The notes beneath the pieces are model-generated. The model was not told the origin of the DNA and searched no databases. It saw only the letters and a program-made list of their open reading frames with translations. This document shows, piece by piece, positions 35,383 through 42,628 of a stretch of 64,000 bases of DNA. Positions within the stretch are counted from its first letter, which is position 1, and each line of letters starts with the position of its first letter. The stretch comes from CAXBGS01 sp963975425. GTDB lineage: Bacteria; Planctomycetota; Planctomycetia; Pirellulales; Pirellulaceae. The DNA is taken from assembly GCA_963975425.1 (NCBI GenBank), contig CAXBGS010000004.1, positions 496,001-560,000 of the forward strand. The letters run 5' to 3'. The position numbers were made by a program, and so were the translations under genes.

Positions 35383-38169
35383 TCAATCGAAATCGCGTTG
35401 GCGGCTGATATCTTGCCTAATCCCTACAGTCAAATCACCGAATCGATGATCACCGGGATGAAGCGTTGATCCAAAAATCGATTGCTTCAGAGCTTCCTCG
35501 TAATCGCCGCCACGCCGTAGCGCCTGAACATAGCCGAACCGAAACTCTTGATTTTTGTTATTCGATTCCAATGCTTGTTTCCAGTATTCGATCGCACGCT
35601 GCTGGTCACCCACGGCGTGATAGATACCCGCAAGTGCCGCGTTGATGTGGCCTTCGTCAAAGTCAGCCTCTTCGGTCAGATACTCGATCAGATCCTCTGC
35701 GACGTCCTCCGCCACCATCGGCGACTCGCGGTCAGCGCTCTCGACGAGTTGGGCGAACATGTCAGGGCGGCGAGAGGGGATCAGATGACGCGCGATCTCG
35801 ATTGCGGGCAGCTTTCCGGTGGCGTGGGCAAAGATTTTCGCGAGGTGAACGTGGTGGGCAGAAATCGACTTGGACCACTGATCGATTGCCAAATCGTCTA
35901 ACCCGTTCTGCAGCGCGACCAACCCGTTGGAATACAGTGATGCGGGATTGTTTAGGTTCAGTTTCGCGCACGATTCGACCCAGGGTTCCACCGGCATGCT
36001 GGTCAGCGGCGCGAGCGACAAACAAGTCGCGTGGGTCACCGGATCCAGTGGATTCCGCTGCATTGATTTGGCCAAATGATTCAGCGTGATTGCGACCTGC
36101 GTCCGCATTTCGGGTGTCTTGAGCAGGTATTCCAGCAGAGTTTCACGGGAGGCCTTGTCGAGCGCCGCAATCGTCGCTGCCAACGCTTCGGGCCTCGTAT
36201 CTTGCCACGCGACTTGTTCGTCAGCGTTTTCGGCCAACTCGATCAGCATGATTCGATAAACCATGAAACTCAGGTTGGCCCGGCGTCGATACAAATCGGC
36301 ACGATCGGGCTGGGTACGAATCGTTTCATCCACCGCCGCTATCTGTTTTTCGATCGATGCCAACCTGGGGCGATCTTGTGACCGCGACGCACGAACCGAA
36401 TTCAAAATGGTCTCGGTCGTCGCGTTGCGATACGCAACGGCACTGCAGAAAAACAGCAACAGTCCGCTGACGAGGACCCAAACTGCGGGCATTCGATATA
36501 GCGAATACCGCAACTCGGTCTTGCGCACCGGGTCTTTAACGGAATCGCTGCCGATCGATGGATTTCCTTGTCGAGACTTTCGATACGCCGCATAGGAACG
36601 TTCGGCGGCAGCGACGACGCCGATCAAGCAAGCGTACAGCATCATGTTTGCGGGAATGATCAGCACAAAATCGAACGCGCTTTGAATCGCACCGCACAAC
36701 AGAATTGCCATCCCGATCAAGCCCCAACTGCTTTTTTCGCGATGAGCGTCTTGGCGGAGCAGGCGCCAAGCGGTGATCGAGAACCAGGCCAGGGCGGCAA
36801 CCAGCAACCCGATGCCGACGATTCCCATTTCGGTGGCCACTTCGAGGTACTGATTGTGGGCCTCACGAAACCAGGTTCGTCGCGGTTCGGTTTGAATCGG
36901 AAGCGTCGCGAACCCGAACGTCCCCAGACCGCTGCCGCCTGGTTGGTAATGCCAAGCCGCTGCTGCGGCGTCTTTCCAATGATCCCAGCGTTGGTCGCCG
37001 CTAAAACTCTTGACCGATACTTGATTCGCCCGCTTCGAAATCGTCTGTCGAATTCCCGTCAATGCGATCACGCTGAGAATCAACAACACCGCGGATCCTG
37101 CCAACACAAGCATCTGTTTTTTCGACATCACGAAACGGCTGGACGAGCCGATCACGACCGCCGCGATCAATGCCGTAAACCAAGCGCCGCGTGAGAGCGA
37201 TGCGATAAGTGCAGCGGCCAGCAAACTTGCCAACGCAATCAGCGTTAGCGTGCGGGGTTGCAACAGGAATGCCGGGCTAAGGCTGACCGCGGGAGGACTG
37301 CCAAGCGATCCGGGAGACCGCCCGCCACCGCTGCGTTGCCCGTAAAATATCGCTGCAATCGCGGCGAAGCCAGGCAGCAGCGCCGCGGCACCCGCGTTCT
37401 TGTAAATGAAACTCGAAAAGGGAGCATTCGAGAAAACATTCTCGACGCCCGGCAAGATATAGGCATCACCACCGGCGCGCTGAATGATTCCCCACGCCGC
37501 CAGCAACGACATATTGACGATCAATACCCACAATAGCGAGGTTCGCGACTCCCGGGATTCGAACAAGATTGCCGACAGCACCATGACACTGAACGACAAC
37601 AAATACGGCACCATCGCTTGCCGTGATAGGTGGGGGACCACACTGACACTGCTTGCCAACCGTGACGGCAATTGCGTTTCATCGATCTCGGTGATCGCAG
37701 ATTCCAATCGAGCCACGGCAGGTTCGGCGATCTGACGATCAACGGACATCGCACCGGGATATGCGAACCCCAGGGCGGATCCAACCGGAACGGACTGAAT
37801 CAATGCGTAGAAGATCCAGATCAACGCAATCGAAAACATCACGACAGGCAAACGTCGCGACTTTCGAGAAAACGAGCGGTTGGCTGCCAACGTCAGGACC
37901 GACGCGATACCCAACAGGACACTGACGTGAAATTGCCCGTCCGGGTCGACACCGCCGAATCGCCATGCCGAGTAGACCAGACACAGCAACACGAGACCTC
38001 GCGCGATGGCCACACAATAACGATCCCAGGCCCAGGCTTGATCGAACGATTCGCCGCTGGCTTGCCGACGCGATTGCGAAAGATAACGACGCGAGGAAGA
38101 GGTCCCTCCCCGTCGGCCCGTTTGGTACGTTTGAGGCACTTCGCGCGGGATCGGCTTCTCGTCTGCCAA
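35383..38169 (-). CDS. Large O-antigen ligase/polymerase-like protein with TPR-containing C-terminus
   Basis: A 928-residue protein. The first 580 residues hold about 12 membrane helices of the Wzy/WaaL superfamily, with the loop segment HYQPGGSGLGTFGFATLP and WFREAHNQYLEVATEMGIVGIGLLV near the middle. After the last helix (about 556) follow some 350 extracytoplasmic residues made of helical repeats, including INAALAGIYHAVGDQQRAIEYW and FRFGYVQALRRGGDYEEALKQ, which are tetratricopeptide-like. It lies upstream of the Wzc-like gene, so it is probably the polymerase of this cluster, while the 459-residue paralogue may be the ligase. That assignment is inference. Confidence 0.82.
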   Translation of the reverse strand: MADEKPIPREVPQTYQTGRRGGTSSSRRYLSQSRRQASGESFDQAWAWDRYCVAIARGLVLLCLVYSAWRFGGVDPDGQFHVSVLLGIASVLTLAANRSFSRKSRRLPVVMFSIALIWIFYALIQSVPVGSALGFAYPGAMSVDRQIAEPAVARLESAITEIDETQLPSRLASSVSVVPHLSRQAMVPYLLSFSVMVLSAILFESRESRTSLLWVLIVNMSLLAAWGIIQRAGGDAYILPGVENVFSNAPFSSFIYKNAGAAALLPGFAAIAAIFYGQRSGGGRSPGSLGSPPAVSLSPAFLLQPRTLTLIALASLLAAALIASLSRGAWFTALIAAVVIGSSSRFVMSKKQMLVLAGSAVLLILSVIALTGIRQTISKRANQVSVKSFSGDQRWDHWKDAAAAAWHYQPGGSGLGTFGFATLPIQTEPRRTWFREAHNQYLEVATEMGIVGIGLLVAALAWFSITAWRLLRQDAHREKSSWGLIGMAILLCGAIQSAFDFVLIIPANMMLYACLIGVVAAAERSYAAYRKSRQGNPSIGSDSVKDPVRKTELRYSLYRMPAVWVLVSGLLLFFCSAVAYRNATTETILNSVRASRSQDRPRLASIEKQIAAVDETIRTQPDRADLYRRRANLSFMVYRIMLIELAENADEQVAWQDTRPEALAATIAALDKASRETLLEYLLKTPEMRTQVAITLNHLAKSMQRNPLDPVTHATCLSLAPLTSMPVEPWVESCAKLNLNNPASLYSNGLVALQNGLDDLAIDQWSKSISAHHVHLAKIFAHATGKLPAIEIARHLIPSRRPDMFAQLVESADRESPMVAEDVAEDLIEYLTEEADFDEGHINAALAGIYHAVGDQQRAIEYWKQALESNNKNQEFRFGYVQALRRGGDYEEALKQSIFGSTLHPGDHRFGDLTVGIRQDISRQRDFD

Positions 38170-38184
38170 GAGGCTGACTCCATG

Positions 38185-38216
38185 AAAAATCCGAGCCGAC
38201 GATCAAGTCGGCTCGG
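38185..38216 (-). terminator. Rho-independent terminator
   Basis: Read on the minus strand, CCGAGCCGAC and GTCGGCTCGG form a perfect ten-base stem with a six-base loop (plus-strand 38191-38216), followed by ATTTTTC. It stops transcription from the Gly-rich protein gene just before the ATG of the large ligase-like gene at 38169, so the latter must have a start signal very close to it or rely on read-through. Confidence 0.8.
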
Positions 38217-38235
38217 ACATTAGTTGTTCAGTGAA

Positions 38236-38251
38236 CCCTCTTTTTAGAGGG
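38236..38251. other. Small hairpin
   Basis: CCCTCT at 38236-38241 and AGAGGG at 38246-38251 pair around a TTTT loop. It sits 24 bases after the stop of the Gly-rich protein gene and just ahead of the main terminator, and may act as 3'-end protection. Confidence 0.5.
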
Positions 38252-38275
38252 ATCATCGTCGATCGGCAATATCGA

Positions 38276-38881
38276 CTAGTTTGTCATCGATTGCGAAGCG
38301 ACCGGGCCAGGGCTGTCATCGTCGGAAACCGTCAAAGGAATCGCAACCGCGGCTCCCACGGTACCCAGCAGGCCAAGTCCCGAGCGACCGCCTAGCAAAC
38401 CACCACGACTGCCACCGCCGCCGCCACCGCTGAGGGTGCGAACGGATCCGCCGCCACCGGAGAACCCGCCACCAACATCACCGAGTGGTTGCTCGCTCAG
38501 CAATGTGTCACTAATGATACTCTCGCCAACGGGGCCATTTGCCTCGAGTCCGGCCAAGTACTTGTCCAATCCTGGCAGTGATTGACGCAGCGTGATGGCC
38601 TCTTCGCGAGCCGCCAAGAACAAGTCTTCGTTCTGGACGCCTTCGTCAAGCATGTCGTCGATGTTTTTCACAAAAGCATCGAGCTTTGCGACCATTACAT
38701 CGATGGCTGTTTCACCGATAACAATTTCTTCGCGCAACGCGTCAAGCGTCGTCGTCAGCTCTTGTTCCGCATTGATCGCTTGCGTTTGTGCCGGCGACGC
38801 CATGAAAGCTTGGCTCGTCGAGGAAATCCCCATGCCGAGCGCGATAGCCAATGCAGCGGATGTGATTCGCAGCGTTTTCAT
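38276..38881 (-). CDS. Small secreted Gly/Ser-rich protein of unknown function
   Basis: A 201-residue protein. It starts with a clear signal peptide, MKTLRITSAALAIALGMG, with likely cleavage after TSQAFA-like residues. A helical region of about 100 residues follows (ELTTTLDALREEIVIGETAIDVMVAKL), then a low-complexity stretch GGGFSGGGGSVRTLSGGGG and a short hydrophobic segment GLLGTVGAAVAIPLTVS near the C-terminus. I chose the ATG at 38881, which has GAGGA about ten bases upstream; the frame stays open further but reads as non-coding. It ends in its own terminator. The C-terminal hydrophobic segment after a Gly-rich linker could be a sorting or anchoring signal. The family is not recognised. 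Confidence 0.65.
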   Translation of the reverse strand: MKTLRITSAALAIALGMGISSTSQAFMASPAQTQAINAEQELTTTLDALREEIVIGETAIDVMVAKLDAFVKNIDDMLDEGVQNEDLFLAAREEAITLRQSLPGLDKYLAGLEANGPVGESIISDTLLSEQPLGDVGGGFSGGGGSVRTLSGGGGGGSRGGLLGGRSGLGLLGTVGAAVAIPLTVSDDDSPGPVASQSMTN

Positions 38882-39530
38882 CGAATTTGTTTCCTCGAGT
38901 TTCTTCATCAATTGGCGGAGTGGCTCGTTGTAAGCCGTCTTGATCCACCTAAATGTTGTGGTGATGCCATAGTCCCGTGCCAGAGTGTTGGTCCCACGAT
39001 CGTGCGGGTGCATCTCGGCGAAACGACTCAAGACTTTAGATCGTCGTTAGTGAGAGGCAAATTGAAACCTCTCGCGTGTATGCCGGTCGGTGGATTGATG
39101 AGGGTTGATCGGACCGCCGCACAACAGGATCAACCGGAATGATCGAGACAGCCGCCCTAAGCGACGACCGCATAATCGACCCAGCGGCTAAAACGTGAAA
39201 AGATGACCCGGCCTACTAACTCGATGAACCACCCGAAAAAATCGGCAAATCCATCGTCTTTTTTTACCTCGGATCCTCACGGGATTGCCTCGTGGCCGAT
39301 TGCGTGGTTCGGTTTGCGAGGAAAGATTCGAAGTTGCGGAGAACCGCATATCACCGAGGCTTAGGAGCATCAGCGGGGGCGAGTTGGGGCTAAACCCGAA
39401 CAGCTGTGCGGGTTCTGGGGTTCCCGAACCGCCAAACCAAGACAAAAGCGAAAAACAATTCTCACCCGGGGATGGCAAGGCTGGCCGTTCAACTAGGATT
39501 GGAGTCAAAAAAGCGAGCACCACACAAGCA
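38882..39530. other. Long divergent intergenic region
   Basis: About 650 bases between divergent genes. It contains an inverted repeat GAGAGG (39052-39057) / CCTCTC (39068-39073) with a ten-base spacer. An open frame continues upstream of the condensation-like gene to 39285, but its translation is Arg/Ser/Pro-rich and looks non-coding. I found no RNA gene. Confidence 0.4.
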
Positions 39531-40919
39531 ATGATCCAACGGACGTCCGATCACGAGAATCCTAATCACGCCGCGAACAAGCGGGTGTTTCCGCTTTCAC
39601 TGGCGCCGATCGACTGGTTCTTTTACCGCGACGACTGCTCGCAGTACCCCATGGTGTTCTACGTCGACTTGGACTTTTCCGGTCGACTCGATCACGAACG
39701 CATGGCGATCGCACTCACCGAGGCAATCTATCGACACCCACTGATGTACGCGATTGTGCAACCGGGTCGGCGAAATCGTCCCAGCTGGGTGCTCGCCCCC
39801 GAACGCTTGCCGAAAATCGACTGGGGTCCGATGGGAACACCGCTGGACACCGGCGGTAGCGATTCGATCGACATCACCCAGGTACCGGGGCTAAGGGTCT
39901 GGGCACGCGAATCGGAAACGTCGACCAAGGTCACGATGCAGTTTCATCATGCGACCTGTGACGGCACCGGCGCGTACCGTTTCATCGGCGATCTGCTCGG
40001 ATGCTATATCCGGCAACTGCCCTCGTGTGCCGACAAGGTCGAAATGGGAACGTTCGACGCAAAACAGCTCCGACTGCGCCCGTCAAAAATGCGCAGCCTG
40101 ACCGCGGGTGCGTCGTTCATGCAAGCGATGAAATGTGGTGTCCAGCAGGGATGGAAAACGTTTGGGGCACGCATCACGGCGCTGCGCGCACCGAAAGCCA
40201 GACCCGACGGTGCGAGCTTTCCGGGAATCATCACCCACGAATTCTCCGGCGATGATCAAAAGAAATTGCGAAACGTTGCGACCGAGCTTGGCGTCACGAT
40301 GAACGACCTGCTGATTTGGAAACTGTTCCAAGCCATCGGGGTGTGGAACGGGTCCATGGGTGAGGGCCGAAAACTGCGTATGTTGGTGCCATCAGACATG
40401 CGTGCGGGAGACGATTTTGAACAACCCGCTTGTAACATGACGGCTTACACGTTCTTGACACACAACGCCGGCGAACTGGCAAATGCCGAACAATTACTCG
40501 CGTCAATCCGCCAAGACACGCTGCAAATCAAACACGGAAATCTGCAGCAGCAATTCATCGACGGACTGACATCGGCAATGTCGAACCCCAACTTCCTGAC
40601 CTTTCTGCTGCGACGAAATTTTTGCTTGGCGACCTGTGTATTGTCCAACGCGGGCGATCCGGCGAAACGTTTCACGTGCCGGTTGCCGAAAACGCGAGGC
40701 AAAGTCAGCTGCGATGACTTCACGCTTGAAGCGATCACGGGTGTCCCGCCCCTGAGGCGAAACACGCGCAGCACACTGTCGGTCAGCTCGTATGGCCGCA
40801 AGTTGATCTTCTCGATGCGTTGTGATCCGCACCGGTTCTCTCAAGCCGACACGACCGCGCTGTTGGACGTTTTCTGTGATCAGCTGAGGCCGCTGTTGGC
40901 CGACCAGGACGAGACGTAA
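39531..40919 (+). CDS. Stand-alone condensation-fold (CoA-dependent) acyltransferase-like protein
   Basis: A 462-residue soluble protein of the chloramphenicol-acetyltransferase/condensation superfamily. The active-site motif HHATCDG is at residues 139-145 (catalytic H140, structural D144). The C-terminal half shows VTMNDLLIWKLFQAIGVW, LRMLVPSDMRA and an SNAG segment (near 380) in the places expected for the second subdomain. Members include NRPS condensation domains, wax-ester synthases and PapA-type acyltransferases. The absence of carrier-protein or adenylation genes here argues against an NRPS. The start ATG is preceded by GGATTGGAG. The acyl donor and acceptor are unknown. Confidence 0.7.
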   Translation: MIQRTSDHENPNHAANKRVFPLSLAPIDWFFYRDDCSQYPMVFYVDLDFSGRLDHERMAIALTEAIYRHPLMYAIVQPGRRNRPSWVLAPERLPKIDWGPMGTPLDTGGSDSIDITQVPGLRVWARESETSTKVTMQFHHATCDGTGAYRFIGDLLGCYIRQLPSCADKVEMGTFDAKQLRLRPSKMRSLTAGASFMQAMKCGVQQGWKTFGARITALRAPKARPDGASFPGIITHEFSGDDQKKLRNVATELGVTMNDLLIWKLFQAIGVWNGSMGEGRKLRMLVPSDMRAGDDFEQPACNMTAYTFLTHNAGELANAEQLLASIRQDTLQIKHGNLQQQFIDGLTSAMSNPNFLTFLLRRNFCLATCVLSNAGDPAKRFTCRLPKTRGKVSCDDFTLEAITGVPPLRRNTRSTLSVSSYGRKLIFSMRCDPHRFSQADTTALLDVFCDQLRPLLADQDET

Positions 40920-41140
40920 AAATCGCCCAAATCACGAGGCGGGCCAGATCACCCAATACGCCGGATGCTCTAAGGCCGAGTGACCCGATGGCCGAATAAC
41001 CCGCTGCACCGGCACACTCGTGTACCCAGGCCTGTTTCGAGGGTTTGCCGGACAAGCTCGCAAATTGCGTTATTCGCGCCCTCGGATTATCGTGGGAAAG
41101 CTTGTCCGACTCGATTTGTCATCATCCTTGCTGGTCCGAA

Positions 41141-41410
41141 ATGCTTTACTTCATCCTGTGGGTCATTTTTCTGCTGTTCGTCGTGCTGGCGATCCCGGTC
41201 ACGTCGATGCTGGAAAAGCGAAAATACCGCTCTGGCGTCGCCGATCAAAACGCGGGCGATTCGGGCGAGGAATTTGGTGACGAGGAACCCATCGAGGAAC
41301 AGCCTGCCGCCGATGACGACATGGGGATGGGCGACGACATGGGCGAGTTTGCCGACTCGACACCCGCCGCTGGCGACGACTTTTCCGCTTTCGAAGACGA
41401 TTTCAAATAG
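41141..41410 (+). CDS. Small acidic single-pass membrane protein
   Basis: An 89-residue protein beginning MLYFILWVIFLLFVVLAIPV, which gives one membrane helix at residues 2-22, then a basic stretch EKRKYR that places the rest in the cytoplasm by the positive-inside rule. The remaining 60 residues are strongly acidic (EEFGDEEPIEEQ, ADDDMGMGDDMGEF) and probably disordered. The frame is open for 32 codons upstream, but hydrophobicity starts exactly at this ATG. Function is unknown. Confidence 0.6.
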   Translation: MLYFILWVIFLLFVVLAIPVTSMLEKRKYRSGVADQNAGDSGEEFGDEEPIEEQPAADDDMGMGDDMGEFADSTPAAGDDFSAFEDDFK

Positions 41411-41456
41411 AAAAACCATCGTCTTGAAATAAAAGAACAACGTGGGTGATCGCGAG

Positions 41457-41540
41457 ACGATCAATGCGTTCGGATCGCCTCGCGATCAATGCGTTCGGAT
41501 CGCCTTGCGATCAATGCATTCGGATCGCCTTGCGATCAAT
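41457..41540. repeat. 25-bp tandem repeat, about 3.4 copies
   Basis: A unit of 25 bases beginning GCGATCAATGCGTTCGGATC recurs from 41457 to 41540, with single-base changes (CGTT/CATT, CCTC/CCTT) between copies. It lies between the stop of the small acidic protein and the stop of the aldo/keto reductase. Each unit contains two GATC sites. It has no spacers of CRISPR type. Confidence 0.8.
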
Positions 41541-41549
41541 GACCACCGG

Positions 41550-42443
41550 CTAGGTTGTCGCTAGGACCTGGTCGATGCGATGGACGGTTTCTGAATCCAA
41601 TCGCCTCGTTTTCGCGGTTTCTTTGATTTGCTGCGGACGTCGCGCGCCGACCAGCGCCGACGTGACTCCGTCTTGCGCCAGCGCCCAACCGATCGAGAGC
41701 TGTGCAATGGTGAGACGTTCGTCCTGGGCGATCTCGGACAAGCGATCGAGAATGTCGTGAGTCCGACGCCGCTGTTCGCCTTGAAAGATCGGATAGTTGG
41801 GACGCGAATCGCCCGGCGCGAACACATGATCTCGCGTGATCTTGCCGGCCAGCAACCCCTTCATCAATGTCCAAAACACGTGCACCTCGCCGCCGTCCTG
41901 ATGACATTGGGGAATCAATTGTTCCAGGTTCTCTTGCTGCAACATATTCAGCGGACACTGAATCGCATCACAACGACAGACACTTGCAAATTGTGCACGC
42001 TGTTGAGAATCGACATTACAGACACCCGTGGTGCGGCAAAGACCTCGCTGACGCAATTGATCAATCGTTTCCGCAGACTTTTCTATCGGGACGTTTGGAT
42101 CGGGTGAATGCAACATCAGCAGATCAAACTGCTCGATCCCGATCCGGCGAAGCGACGTTTCGGCATCGGACGACAGCGTTTGCGGCGAACCGTCGACAAC
42201 TCGCTGATGATCACCGCTCCAACGTTGCCCGACCTTACCGATGATGAAGTATTTATCTCGGTCTTGCGCCACGAATTGGCCGAGCAAGCGATCACTTTCA
42301 CCGTCATAGCCATAGCTGAATGCAGTGTCAAAGCGCGTGATCCCACATTCAATCGCGGCTGCAACGGTGGACCGTGCGTCTTGTGGCGTGACGCCGATGG
42401 TGGTCACGCCGGCGACGGGCCATAGACCGAGTGTGATGGGCAT
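41550..42443 (-). CDS. Aldo/keto reductase
   Basis: A cytoplasmic NADPH-dependent oxidoreductase with a TIM-barrel fold. All four residues of the catalytic tetrad can be placed: D39 and Y44 in RFDTAFSYGYDGESDRLLG, K70 in FIIGKVGQRW and H112 in LLMLHSPDPNVP. The C-terminal LSIGWALAQDGVTSALVGARRPQQI is the usual cofactor phosphate-binding end. At 297 residues it is the normal length. The frame is open for 76 more codons upstream, but that part encodes a terminator and the heptamer repeat, so the ATG at 42443 is the realistic start. The substrate is unknown. Confidence 0.88.
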   Translation of the reverse strand: MPITLGLWPVAGVTTIGVTPQDARSTVAAAIECGITRFDTAFSYGYDGESDRLLGQFVAQDRDKYFIIGKVGQRWSGDHQRVVDGSPQTLSSDAETSLRRIGIEQFDLLMLHSPDPNVPIEKSAETIDQLRQRGLCRTTGVCNVDSQQRAQFASVCRCDAIQCPLNMLQQENLEQLIPQCHQDGGEVHVFWTLMKGLLAGKITRDHVFAPGDSRPNYPIFQGEQRRRTHDILDRLSEIAQDERLTIAQLSIGWALAQDGVTSALVGARRPQQIKETAKTRRLDSETVHRIDQVLATT

Positions 42444-42448
42444 AGTTA

Positions 42449-42504
42449 GGTGACAGGTGACAGGTGACAGGTGACAGGTGACAGGTGACAGGTGACAGGT
42501 GACA
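42449..42504. repeat. Heptanucleotide tandem repeat, eight perfect copies of GGTGACA
   Basis: Eight uninterrupted copies of GGTGACA (TGTCACC on the coding strand of the reductase) fill 56 bases and end five bases before the ATG of the aldo/keto reductase. On the other side they abut the terminator of the barrel-protein gene. A seven-base unit is prone to slippage, and each change would alter promoter or leader spacing by seven bases. Confidence 0.95.
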
Positions 42505-42510
42505 GGATAC

Positions 42511-42549
42511 GAAAAAAGCGTGGAAGAGGTTTCCCTGTTCCACGCTTTT
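42511..42549 (-). terminator. Rho-independent terminator of the BBP7-like barrel gene
   Basis: AAAAGCGTGGAA and TTCCACGCTTTT form a perfect 12-base stem with a 12-base loop. On the minus strand the stem is followed by a T-run (TTTTTTC). It lies about 80 bases after the stop of the barrel-protein gene. Confidence 0.85.
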
Positions 42550-42628
42550 GTTGATTGAGTCAGGCAGGCGCCGACTGGGTGTTCCGGACTGAGTTGACCA
42601 GTCGGAGCCCTGATTCCTCGGTCAAGTC

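Noticed and set aside
39285..39530. N-terminal extension of the condensation-fold protein
   Set aside because: The 82 extra residues are low in hydrophobic content, rich in Arg/Ser/Pro and not like the family. A ribosome-binding-like GGATTGGAG precedes the chosen ATG.
41457..42504. Possible CRISPR arrays at the 25-base and heptamer repeats
   Set aside because: The repeats are directly adjacent with no unique spacers, and no cas gene is present.
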